A stretch of 64,000 nt of DNA, taken from contig CALGGO010000090.1 of NCBI GenBank assembly GCA_937916085.1, forward strand, positions 1 through 64,000, written 5' to 3'. The stretch comes from an uncultured Prevotellaceae bacterium. GTDB lineage: Bacteria; Bacteroidota; Bacteroidia; Bacteroidales; Muribaculaceae. The notes under the pieces were generated by a model. It did not search any database, was not told the DNA's origin, and was given only the letters and a program-made list of their open reading frames with translations. Position numbers and translations under genes: made by a program. Each line of letters starts with the position of its first letter. Positions within the stretch are counted from its first letter, which is position 1. This document shows positions 7,996 through 15,418 of this stretch, one piece after another.

Positions 7996-8586
7996 TTACA
8001 TCGTGAGGACTATATTGTTCTCCACAGCCAAGCGGCGCATGTTGAGAATGGCGTAGCGCATGCGGCCTAAAGCAGTGTTGATGCTCACATTGGTGCGGTC
8101 GGCAATCTCCTTGAAGCTCATGTTCTTGTAGTAACGCATGAGCAGCACCTCGCGCTGGTTGGCGGGCAAGGCAGTGACGAGACGGCGCACGTCGCTATGA
8201 ATCTGGTCGATGATAAGATTATCCTCAACTGTCGCTTCGCTAAGTTCCTTGCGGTTGAGTATATCAACCTCGGTGGAGTCGCTCGATTGAACATTCTCTG
8301 ATTTCTCCTGGCGGTAGAAGTCGATAATAAGGTTATGGGCAATGCGAGTTATCCAGGCAGGGAAATGCCCGTTCTCTACATATCGGCCTTGCTTGATTGT
8401 CATTATCGCCTTGACAAATGTTTCCTGAAAAATATCGTTGGCAAGATCTTCATCTTTCACCGAGTGAAAGATATAATTAAAGATGCGGTTTTTGTGGCGC
8501 TCAATCAGCGCATCAAAAGCCTCATTCTCACCTTCGACATACCTTGCGATGAGTCGATCATCGCTAATGTCTGCTAATTTTGTCAT
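7996..8586 (-). CDS. ECF-type RNA polymerase sigma factor (sigma-70 family)
   Basis: A 196-residue protein. Region 2 spans about residues 20-100, with DIFQETFVKAI and FPAWITRIAHNLIIDFYR for core and -10 contacts. Region 4 spans about residues 130-190, with LPANQREVLLMRYYKNMSFKEIADRTNVS. A negatively charged linker joins them. No anti-sigma factor gene (FecR or zinc-binding type) is adjacent, so the control signal is not visible; many Bacteroidales ECF factors of this kind stand alone. A good promoter lies at 8705-8735, giving a leader of about 115 nt. Confidence 0.92.
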   Translation of the reverse strand: MTKLADISDDRLIARYVEGENEAFDALIERHKNRIFNYIFHSVKDEDLANDIFQETFVKAIMTIKQGRYVENGHFPAWITRIAHNLIIDFYRQEKSENVQSSDSTEVDILNRKELSEATVEDNLIIDQIHSDVRRLVTALPANQREVLLMRYYKNMSFKEIADRTNVSINTALGRMRYAILNMRRLAVENNIVLTM

Positions 8587-8704
8587 TACTTCTTATGTGT
8601 TGGTTAATAAAGTAATGGTCTTGTCAATAGGCAATATGTGTTTAAATGTTTATAAATAATAGATTTATTAGTTCGTTCTCCTATAAATAGTGTGGAAAAC
8701 AGGG

Positions 8705-8735
8705 CAAAATTATAAAAAATCACGTAATCAGCAAA
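8705..8735 (-). promoter_or_regulatory. Promoter of the ECF sigma factor gene
   Basis: On the minus strand, -33 TTTG (8735-8732) and -7 TAATTTTG (8712-8705) are separated by 19 bp, as expected for the Bacteroidota housekeeping sigma factor. Confidence 0.75.
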
Positions 8736-8770
8736 ATTTTTTGCTAAAAAAATGTGATTTATCTGTTTTG

Positions 8771-8880
8771 GCTGACATGCTGACGAGCTGACAAGCAGTT
8801 TGTTTTTAGTTGACAAGTTAACAAGTTGACGAGTTAACAAGCCAAAAGCACTGCATTGCGCATTCTGCATTCTGCATTAA
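8771..8880. repeat. Octad array followed by TTCTGCA heptads
   Basis: Octads of type GCTGACGA/GCTGACAA and AGTTGACA/AGTTAACA/AGTTGACG run to about 8843. Then come copies of the TTCTGCA heptad word (8857-8880). The 8587-8964 gap holds this, the sigma factor promoter and no gene; an open frame at 8604-8870 is made of these repeats. Confidence 0.75.
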
Positions 8881-8964
8881 AGAAGCCTCTAACCTACGCA
8901 GATTTTTAGACATAAGAACATAAGTACATATTTCTTGTTCTCTTGTTTACTTGTCAGCTACAAA

Positions 8965-9276
8965 TTAGCGGCGCTTGCGCTTGATATATAGCTTCACCAA
9001 CGCATTTAAAGCCTTGAATCCCAGATAGAAATAGTCGGTCTTCTTGAGCATGGAAACTTCTCCCGAGTTGAACAGCAATGCCCTCACTCCATTTTGAGAA
9101 ACATCCTCACGGGTAGATTCATACTGGTGAGCCATGCTCATGCGACTCACCTCACGCTTGATAAGCCACTTGGCGCGACGCCTCTGCAGCTCTTCGAGCG
9201 TTAGACCTTTCCAGTCGCTAGCTTGGGCAGCAACAATTTGCGATGCCGAAACCGATGTCTCTAATTTGCTTGACAT
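8965..9276 (-). CDS. Hypothetical protein, last gene of the YtxH/holin-like cluster
   Basis: A 103-residue protein, soluble and strongly basic at the C-terminus (LYIKRKRR). I recognise no domain. It contains a polar N-terminal third and a segment NSGEVSMLKKTDYFYLGFKALNALVKLY that could lie on a membrane surface. It starts 8 bp after the upstream DUF1469 gene, so it belongs to the same operon and probably acts at the cell envelope with it. Confidence 0.7.
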   Translation of the reverse strand: MSSKLETSVSASQIVAAQASDWKGLTLEELQRRRAKWLIKREVSRMSMAHQYESTREDVSQNGVRALLFNSGEVSMLKKTDYFYLGFKALNALVKLYIKRKRR

Positions 9277-9284
9277 GACTTTAA

Positions 9285-9632
9285 CTATTCTTCGGGTGTT
9301 AACAACAATTTAGTGACGAAACGCGTGACGGGGTTTGTTATCAGCTGTTTGCGATAGCCATAAACCAGCAGTGCGAGCAATGCCACAACGGCAATAGCAA
9401 TTATCACTCCTAACCACAGGCTTCCGGTGACAGCTATTATCCACTTGGTAAACGCCCACAACAGCATCAGCAGTACGCCTGCACCAAGAATGATGAATAT
9501 GGTTACTATTATCGCGCGCGACAACAATATCGACAACTTCTCGGCAAGAGTAAGCTTGGAGTATTCCAACTCTAGCTTTGCATGTTCTTTTATATTGTCA
9601 AACAGTTGTTTATAATTTTGTCCTTCCATCAC
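9285..9632 (-). CDS. Phage holin superfamily III / DUF1469-like membrane protein
   Basis: A 115-residue protein with two adjacent transmembrane helices (about residues 40-62 and 70-92), after an amphipathic N-terminal helix rich in charged residues (IKEHAKLELEYSKLTLAEKL). This is the pattern of the Phage_holin_3_6/DUF1469 family, which are chromosomal membrane proteins and not lysis genes. They commonly travel with YtxH genes, as here, and are linked to stress or envelope upkeep by association only. Confidence 0.8.
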   Translation of the reverse strand: MMEGQNYKQLFDNIKEHAKLELEYSKLTLAEKLSILLSRAIIVTIFIILGAGVLLMLLWAFTKWIIAVTGSLWLGVIIAIAVVALLALLVYGYRKQLITNPVTRFVTKLLLTPEE

Positions 9633-9649
9633 TAAATTCGTTTATCGTT

Positions 9650-9740
9650 TAATGCGCTTTGCGCAGTTTAGAGTTTAGAGATGACGGGATCGTGGCTCCT
9701 CTAACCGCTAACCAGCGCGAAGCGCATTGGCTTGTTAGCT
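9650..9740. repeat. Mini-hairpins and heptad words between cluster genes
   Basis: TGCGCTTTGCGCA, words of TTTAGAG/GTTAGAG type, CTCTAAC, GCGCGAAGCGC and a TTGTTAGCT octad remnant. The array sits between two genes of the same apparent operon. Confidence 0.65.
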
Positions 9741-9744
9741 CCAT

Positions 9745-9951
9745 TTATTGCTCAATCTGGGCGCTGATTTGGTTCACCAGCTGCTCAACCTCGTCGTCGC
9801 TGAAGTCGATGCCTTTCTTCTTGAGCAACTCTTTGATGCGAGTGCGCAAGTCCTTGCCACTCTCGGGGGCAAACAGCAATGCCATCGAAGCGCCAATTAT
9901 TGCGCCACCCAGAAAGCCATACAACAGGCTCAAATACTTTATATCTCTCAT
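9745..9951 (-). CDS. YtxH domain protein (copy 2)
   Basis: A 68-residue protein. A single N-terminal glycine-rich transmembrane helix (LYGFLGGAIIGASMALLFAPESGKDLR) is followed by a basic and acidic helical tail; the helix and LLFAPxxG are the YtxH signature. Bacillus YtxH is a general-stress protein of unknown mechanism. It is a close paralogue of the upstream gene at 10118, probably by tandem duplication. Confidence 0.85.
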   Translation of the reverse strand: MRDIKYLSLLYGFLGGAIIGASMALLFAPESGKDLRTRIKELLKKKGIDFSDDEVEQLVNQISAQIEQ

Positions 9952-10027
9952 AACAAGTTATATTTTAAAGTTTTAAGTTTACAATTTTAGACAGAAGAAC
10001 ATAAGTTCTAATTTTGTCCTTTACAGT

Positions 10028-10115
10028 TTATCGGGGATCGAAATTCGGAGATCGTGGATTTAGGTTCCTCTAACCTCTAAACTCTAACCTCTAAACTGTG
10101 CGAAGCACTCTTACC
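10028..10115. repeat. ATCGGNG and CCTCTAA heptad arrays
   Basis: ATCGGGG/ATTCGGAG/ATCGTGG-type words are followed by CCTCTAA, CCTCTAA, ACTCTAA, CCTCTAA in register from 10067 to 10094, and then a GTGCGAAGCAC mini-hairpin. The array separates the two YtxH genes. Confidence 0.8.
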
Positions 10116-10117
10116 TC

Positions 10118-10318
10118 TTACTCCTCCTTGATTTCCTTGGTGATGTCGTCGATAAGGTCGTCCATCTCCTGGTCTTTCAGGTTGATACCTCTCTTCTTCA
10201 GGATCTCAGCAATCTTGTTGCGGGTGTCTTCGCCCTTGGCGGGAGCAAAAAGAAGACCAACAGCGGCACCGGCTAACGCACCGCTCAATACTGCCAAAAT
10301 AATGTGTACTGGTTTCAT
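10118..10318 (-). CDS. YtxH domain protein (copy 1)
   Basis: A 66-residue protein with the YtxH layout: an N-terminal helix (ILAVLSGALAGAAVGLLFAPAKGED) and a charged tail ending in lysine and glutamate residues. It is the first gene of the minus-strand cluster. A -7 element TATATTTG lies on the minus strand at 10377-10370. It probably anchors in the inner membrane. Confidence 0.85.
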   Translation of the reverse strand: MKPVHIILAVLSGALAGAAVGLLFAPAKGEDTRNKIAEILKKRGINLKDQEMDDLIDDITKEIKEE

Positions 10319-10471
10319 TTCTATTGTTATTTTAAGGGTTAATAAAATTGTTTCTGTCTATATCGATTACAAATATAGCACTTTTATTTATATTATGTAT
10401 CGTTTTTAGCATTTTTTTTGAAAAATCGCTCTATCAACTCACCTATTGATTGTAAATATTATAAAAATGTG

Positions 10472-10479
10472 TAATTTTG
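10472..10479 (+). promoter_or_regulatory. -7 element of uvrA
   Basis: TAATTTTG, 21 bp before the chosen uvrA ATG at 10501. It argues against the earlier in-frame ATG at 10477, which overlaps the element. Confidence 0.65.
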
Positions 10480-10500
10480 CAATTCAAATTATTCGAGACA

Positions 10501-13347
10501 ATGAAGAGCAAAGACATAATCGTAAAGGGCGCGAGAGTCAATAACCTGAAAAACATTGACGTTACGATTCCTCGCAACAAGTTTGTGGTGATTACCGGAC
10601 TCTCGGGATCGGGGAAATCGTCGCTGGCATTCGACACCCTCTATGCCGAGGGGCAGCGACGATATGTCGAGAGCCTCTCCTCTTACGCCCGCCAGTTCCT
10701 GGGCCGCATGTCGAAGCCCGAGTGTGACTTCATCAAGGGACTGCCACCGGCTATCGCCATTGAGCAGAAGGTCAATAACCGCAACTCCCGAAGCACTGTG
10801 GGCACCTCGACCGAGATTTACGACTATCTGCGACTGCTCTTCGCCCGCATCGGCAAGACCTACTCCCCAGTCAGTGGCGAGTTAGTGAAAAAACACACTA
10901 CTGCCGATGTCATCAATGCCATCAAGCAGTTGCCTGATGGCGTGAGGTTTGCGCTGCTCTCCCCTATTATTCTGCCTGAGGGACGCGACCTGAGCCAGCA
11001 GCTCGACATCTTGCTCAAGGGAGGTTACTCGAGATTAGAATATGACGGCAAGTTCATTACCATCAACGATGCGATCAATTCAAGTGGCGAGACACCGCTA
11101 CACTACCGTCTTCTCATCGACCGCATGGCGGCACCCATAAGCAACGACGACGAGTTGCGGCTCCTTGACTCCATCGCCACCGCGTTCTATGAAGGTCACG
11201 ACGAGTGCGTGCTGCTCATCTTCAATGCCGACGGCACAACGAGCGAACAGGTGTTTTCCAAGCGATTTGAGGCCGACGGCATCACATTCAAGGAGCCTAA
11301 CGACCTGATGTTCAACTTCAACAACCCCATCGGTGCATGCGACACCTGCGAGGGCTTCGGTAGTGTAGTTGGCATTGATGAAAACCTTGTCGTCCCTAAC
11401 AAAACGCTGTCGGTATATGACGACGCTGTGATGTGCTGGCGCGGACAGGTGATGAGCGAGTGGAAAAACGCCTTCATAGGCATTGCATCCAAATATGGTT
11501 TCCCCATTCATAAGCCCTACTACCAACTCACTCAAGAGCAATGCGACTTGTTGTGGCACGGATGCTCAGAATTCCCAGGCATCGACGGCTTCTTTGAGTG
11601 GATAAAGAGCAAATCCTACTCAATCCAGTATCGTGTGCTCCTTGCGCGCTATCGAGGCAAGACAATGTGCCCCACATGCAACGGCTCGCGGCTTAAAACC
11701 GATGCCAACTATGTGAAAATCAACGGCAAGACCATTGGCGACTTGGTGCATCTGCCCATCGACCAACTTGCGCAGTGGTTCAAAGACCTGAAACTCGACA
11801 ACGAGGATGCCACAATCGCCAAACGTCTGCTCACCGAAATCAATAACCGTCTCTCCTTCCTCATTGAGGTAGGACTCCCCTACCTCACTCTCGACCGACT
11901 GTCGGGGACGCTGTCGGGCGGCGAGAGTCAGCGCATCAACCTTGCCACGTCGCTTGGCAGCACGCTGGTGGGCTCCATATACATCCTCGATGAGCCAAGC
12001 ATCGGTCTGCATCCTCGTGACAATGACCGTCTTATCCGTGTTCTCAAGATGCTGCAATCACTGGGCAACACAGTGGTGGTGGTAGAGCACGACGAGGAGA
12101 TAATGCGTGCAGCCGACTATATAATCGACATGGGACCAGACGCAGGACGGCTGGGCGGACAAGTAGTGTATCAAGGCACTATCGACAGTTTCGGGAAACA
12201 GGAAACGAGGAACGGGGAACGGGGATCGATGATCGAGGATTCTGCATTCTGCATTGAGCATAGCTACACCCTCCAATACTTGACTGGCGATTTGAAGATT
12301 GCATTGCCAAGCCATCGCCGGCATTGGAATAACTATATCGAGATAAAAGGCGCGGCGCAAAACAACCTCAAGGGCATCGACGTTAAGTTCCCACTCGGCG
12401 TGATGACGGTGGTGACAGGCGTGAGCGGCTCAGGGAAATCTACACTAGTGAATGATATACTCTACCGAGCTTTAGCACGGCAGCTTGGCGAGAGCGCCGA
12501 GGCTCCAGGCACCTATTCCGCGATTGGCGGTGACATCGACTTGGTAAAAGCGGTGGAGTTTGTCGATCAAGACCCTATCGGCAAGTCGTCACGCAGCAAC
12601 CCCGCAATATATCTAAAGGCGTTTGACGAAATCAGGCATCTCTTTGCGCAGCAGCAGCTGGCGAAGCAGATGGGCTATAACGCCGGTTTCTTCTCGTTTA
12701 ACTCACCAGGCGGACGCTGCGAGGAGTGTAAGGGCGACGGCAAGATTTCCATCGAGATGCAGTTTATGGCAAACATCACCCTCACCTGCGACACCTGCCA
12801 CGGACGGCGGTTCAGCAACAACGCCCTCGAGGTGCTTTACCGGGGCAAGTCGGTATATGACGTTCTGGAGATGACAGTTAATCAGGCGATTGAATTTTTC
12901 TCGGAGGAAAACACCTTCAACGAGAAGAAGATTGAGGCGCGACTCAAGCCGCTGCAAGATGTAGGATTAGGCTACATCAAACTCGGACAGTCATCTTCTA
13001 CCCTCTCGGGTGGCGAGAACCAGCGAGTGAAGCTCGCAAGCTTCCTCAGCGGTGAGAAAAAGACGCACACACTATTTATTTTTGATGAGCCAACTACCGG
13101 TCTGCACTTCCACGACATCAACACGCTGATGAAGTCGTTCAACCAACTCATAGACCGAGGCAACACCATCATCATCATAGAGCACAACCTTGAAGTTATA
13201 AAATGCGCCGACCATATCATTGACCTCGGTCCCGAAGGAGGAGAAGGCGGTGGCACAGTCGTTACCACAGGAACTCCCGAACAAGTAGCTCAGCACCCCA
13301 CCAGTTATACTGCTCATTGGCTACGTAAGACCATAAAAAACAACTGA
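10501..13347 (+). CDS. uvrA: Excinuclease ABC subunit UvrA
   Basis: About 948 residues. UvrA is the damage-recognition ATPase of nucleotide excision repair, acting in the cytosol with UvrB. Two ABC ATPase modules are visible: Walker A GLSGSGKS near residue 33 and GVSGSGKS near 640, with signatures LSGGESQR and LSGGENQR. Two zinc modules are present (CDTC...CPTC and CEEC...CDTC). The start at 10501 is preferred over 10477 because a -7 element overlaps the earlier ATG. Between the two ATPase halves, residues 565-585 are encoded by a heptad array (12194-12256) of the same type as intergenic arrays; the family normally has a short linker here. Frame and downstream motifs are intact, so the protein is probably functional. 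Confidence 0.97.
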   Translation: MKSKDIIVKGARVNNLKNIDVTIPRNKFVVITGLSGSGKSSLAFDTLYAEGQRRYVESLSSYARQFLGRMSKPECDFIKGLPPAIAIEQKVNNRNSRSTVGTSTEIYDYLRLLFARIGKTYSPVSGELVKKHTTADVINAIKQLPDGVRFALLSPIILPEGRDLSQQLDILLKGGYSRLEYDGKFITINDAINSSGETPLHYRLLIDRMAAPISNDDELRLLDSIATAFYEGHDECVLLIFNADGTTSEQVFSKRFEADGITFKEPNDLMFNFNNPIGACDTCEGFGSVVGIDENLVVPNKTLSVYDDAVMCWRGQVMSEWKNAFIGIASKYGFPIHKPYYQLTQEQCDLLWHGCSEFPGIDGFFEWIKSKSYSIQYRVLLARYRGKTMCPTCNGSRLKTDANYVKINGKTIGDLVHLPIDQLAQWFKDLKLDNEDATIAKRLLTEINNRLSFLIEVGLPYLTLDRLSGTLSGGESQRINLATSLGSTLVGSIYILDEPSIGLHPRDNDRLIRVLKMLQSLGNTVVVVEHDEEIMRAADYIIDMGPDAGRLGGQVVYQGTIDSFGKQETRNGERGSMIEDSAFCIEHSYTLQYLTGDLKIALPSHRRHWNNYIEIKGAAQNNLKGIDVKFPLGVMTVVTGVSGSGKSTLVNDILYRALARQLGESAEAPGTYSAIGGDIDLVKAVEFVDQDPIGKSSRSNPAIYLKAFDEIRHLFAQQQLAKQMGYNAGFFSFNSPGGRCEECKGDGKISIEMQFMANITLTCDTCHGRRFSNNALEVLYRGKSVYDVLEMTVNQAIEFFSEENTFNEKKIEARLKPLQDVGLGYIKLGQSSSTLSGGENQRVKLASFLSGEKKTHTLFIFDEPTTGLHFHDINTLMKSFNQLIDRGNTIIIIEHNLEVIKCADHIIDLGPEGGEGGGTVVTTGTPEQVAQHPTSYTAHWLRKTIKNN
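12194..12256 (+). repeat. Heptad array inside uvrA
   Basis: Nine 7-bp words in perfect register: GGAAACA, GGAAACG, AGGAACG, GGGAACG, GGGATCG, ATGATCG, AGGATTC, TGCATTC, TGCATTG. They encode 21 residues between the two ATPase halves. The word content matches the intergenic arrays (ATCGGGG words, then TTCTGCA words). Confidence 0.85.
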
Positions 13348-13376
13348 GACAATAGGACTCAGTTGTTAGGTGTTTT
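13339..13376. terminator. Terminator between convergent uvrA and nhaD
   Basis: A perfect 10-bp stem AACAACTGAG / CTCAGTTGTT around a 9-nt loop; the uvrA stop codon lies in the stem. TTTTAATTT follows after a few bases. Confidence 0.7.
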
Positions 13377-13390
13377 AATTTGTCTGGCGT

Positions 13391-14701
13391 TTAAACTAGA
13401 ATGAAGTTCTCCAGCCAGATGAAGAGGATGCCAGCAAGGTAGCCGAGGAAGGCGATGAAGGTGATGCGCTTGAAATACCAGAAGAACGGAATTTTCTCAA
13501 TGCCCATAGCCACTACTCCGGCGGCTGAGCCTATAATCAAAAGGCTGCCGCCCACACCGGCTGTAAAGGTGAGCAGATGCCAGAACAGTCCGTCTTCCAC
13601 AAAATAAGATAAATAGGTGGGGTCAGCACCACTCATGCCAGTGAACATTTTGATACAAGCGGCAACTAATGGCACATTATCAATAATCGATGACAGTATG
13701 CCTATTAGTCCGGCTATGCTCACAGGCTCATGGATGCTGTCGTTCAAGCTTCCGGCAACAGCGTGCAGAATGCCTGCCTGCTGCAATGCCGACACACTCA
13801 TGAGGATGCCGAGGAAGAACAATATCGACGACATATCTATGTGGCGCATCGCCTGCGACACACGACCACCGAGCTTCGGGTCAATCTTGTAGCGCGAAAT
13901 CAATATCTCTGTCACTAGCCAAATCACGCCTAGCGACATCATCATGCCCATGTAGGGAGGCAAGTGGGTAACAGTCTTGAATATAGGTACAAACAGCAAT
14001 CCCGCAACACCGAGGATGAGTATCGCCTTGCTGATGTGAGGATGCTCCTGCGACATCATTATCGCCTCTTCACGACGAGCCATAGGTTTTGGCATAGGCT
14101 CATTCTTGATCCATCTTGTGGCTATCGCAACTGGCACGATTACCGAGATGATAGACGGCAGCAGCAGGTTCTCGATGAGACTCATGGCTGTCACCTTGTC
14201 GGCCATCCAAAGCATGATGGTGGTAACGTCACCGATTGGCGACCACGCGCCACCGCTGTTGGCGGCAAGCACTAGCACACCAGCAAAAATCCAACGCTCC
14301 TTCTGGTCAGGCAGCAAGCGGCGAAGCATCATGATCATGATGATGGTGGTGGTCATGTTGTCGAGCACCGCCGACATGAAGAACGTGGTGATCGATAATA
14401 TCCACAGCATCCTGCGCTTGTTCTTGGCATGGATATGCTCGGTAATAAAGCTGAAACCGCCATAGCGGTCGATGTGCTCCACAATCGTCATGGCGGCGAT
14501 AAGGAACATCAATATCTCGCACGTCTCACCAAGAAAAGTGAGAAGTGCCTCTTCTTTCACATTGTGGGTACACAAGGAATATATCGACCACAGCACTCCA
14601 CACATTATGAGCGCAAAGGTCGATTTGTTGATCTTTAACGTGTGCTCAAGTGTAATCAACAAATAACCTATCACAAACACTGTGACTAAAGCTATTACCA
14701 T
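13391..14701 (-). CDS. nhaD: Na+/H+ antiporter, NhaD type
   Basis: A 436-residue inner membrane protein with about eleven to twelve transmembrane helices. It matches the NhaD family of the ion transporter superfamily: the N-terminal MVIALVTVFVIGYLLITLEHTLKINK, LDNMTTTIIMIMMLRR, ANSGGAWSPIGDVTTIMLW and SSIIDNVPLVAA segments contain the polar residues of the two inverted repeats. It exports sodium in exchange for protons. It has its own transcription unit, convergent with uvrA and followed only by their shared terminator. Confidence 0.92.
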   Translation of the reverse strand: MVIALVTVFVIGYLLITLEHTLKINKSTFALIMCGVLWSIYSLCTHNVKEEALLTFLGETCEILMFLIAAMTIVEHIDRYGGFSFITEHIHAKNKRRMLWILSITTFFMSAVLDNMTTTIIMIMMLRRLLPDQKERWIFAGVLVLAANSGGAWSPIGDVTTIMLWMADKVTAMSLIENLLLPSIISVIVPVAIATRWIKNEPMPKPMARREEAIMMSQEHPHISKAILILGVAGLLFVPIFKTVTHLPPYMGMMMSLGVIWLVTEILISRYKIDPKLGGRVSQAMRHIDMSSILFFLGILMSVSALQQAGILHAVAGSLNDSIHEPVSIAGLIGILSSIIDNVPLVAACIKMFTGMSGADPTYLSYFVEDGLFWHLLTFTAGVGGSLLIIGSAAGVVAMGIEKIPFFWYFKRITFIAFLGYLAGILFIWLENFILV

Positions 14702-14769
14702 CGACTAAGAGTTTTAAGTTCTGAGTTCTAAGTATTGAGTTTTCAAACTCGCAACTGACAACTGAAATA

Positions 14770-15195
14770 TTATCTGATTCTACTACTGCCGCTTAGCAAC
14801 CTCTGGTCATGGGTAATGCCCTTGTGAGCCAGCAACAGGAAGATAATAGCTAGCACTGGCAATATATTATAATAGGTAATGCTTTCGAGTAAGTCACAGT
14901 CTTTCTGAAACAGGGCAATACAGCAAATTGTCGCTAACGTGGAGATGATAAAAAGAATATTCACCACACACAAAATCTTCTGTAAACGCAGATTCTTGAA
15001 TTTGAAAATTGTGATAAACGACAATAATGCAGTAAGACAGCTCAAGATGAAAGGTATCATATCAACACCTTCACTATAATATCCACCAAGAATTGTCTTC
15101 TCATTTTGATCCCAAAGCGAGGGCATGAATGCAAATACCCCCATCAAAATGGCTGCAATTAACAGAAACAGTGATTGTTTTCGTTGAATTACCAT
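14770..15195 (-). CDS. DUF4293 family membrane protein
   Basis: A 141-residue protein with four predicted transmembrane helices (about residues 9-27, 46-64, 73-95, 106-124) and short loops, as in DUF4293, a Bacteroidota-specific family of unknown function. The N-terminus MVIQRKQSLFLLIAAILMG is typical. The gap to nhaD downstream (14702-14769) carries GAGTTCT/AAGTATT-type heptad words. It has its own promoter, arranged back to back with that of the TPR gene. Confidence 0.85.
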   Translation of the reverse strand: MVIQRKQSLFLLIAAILMGVFAFMPSLWDQNEKTILGGYYSEGVDMIPFILSCLTALLSFITIFKFKNLRLQKILCVVNILFIISTLATICCIALFQKDCDLLESITYYNILPVLAIIFLLLAHKGITHDQRLLSGSSRIR

Positions 15196-15254
15196 AATAA
15201 TTACCAGTTTGGAAACGTTAATATTTGTTTTTAATTGTCTTAATAAATTTACTG

Positions 15255-15285
15255 CAAAAGTAATGCAATCTGTGATAACTACAAA
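15255..15285 (-). promoter_or_regulatory. Promoter of the DUF4293 gene
   Basis: On the minus strand, -33 TTTG (15285-15282), a 19-bp spacer and -7 TACTTTTG (15262-15255). Confidence 0.75.
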
Positions 15286-15300
15286 ATAAAAAACATAATT

Positions 15301-15333
15301 TTTGTCAGTTTTCAGTCATATTTACTATTTTTG
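15301..15333 (+). promoter_or_regulatory. Promoter of the TPR gene
   Basis: -33 TTTG (15301-15304), a 21-bp spacer and -7 TATTTTTG (15326-15333). Between it and the ATG at 15419 lies a CTACTATT-type word array. Confidence 0.75.
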
Positions 15334-15418
15334 CACAACTTTTGCTAATAACAATTGTTATAATTACTCTACTATTTTACTTTTCTACTATTTCACTACT
15401 CCACTATTCTACTATTCA

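Noticed and set aside
8604..8870. Open frame of 88 codons on the minus strand
   Set aside because: It is made of octad and TTCTGCA repeat words and sigma factor promoter sequence, with no coding character.
9285..9632. Prophage holin
   Set aside because: No phage genes are near; the protein fits the chromosomal DUF1469 group that accompanies YtxH genes.
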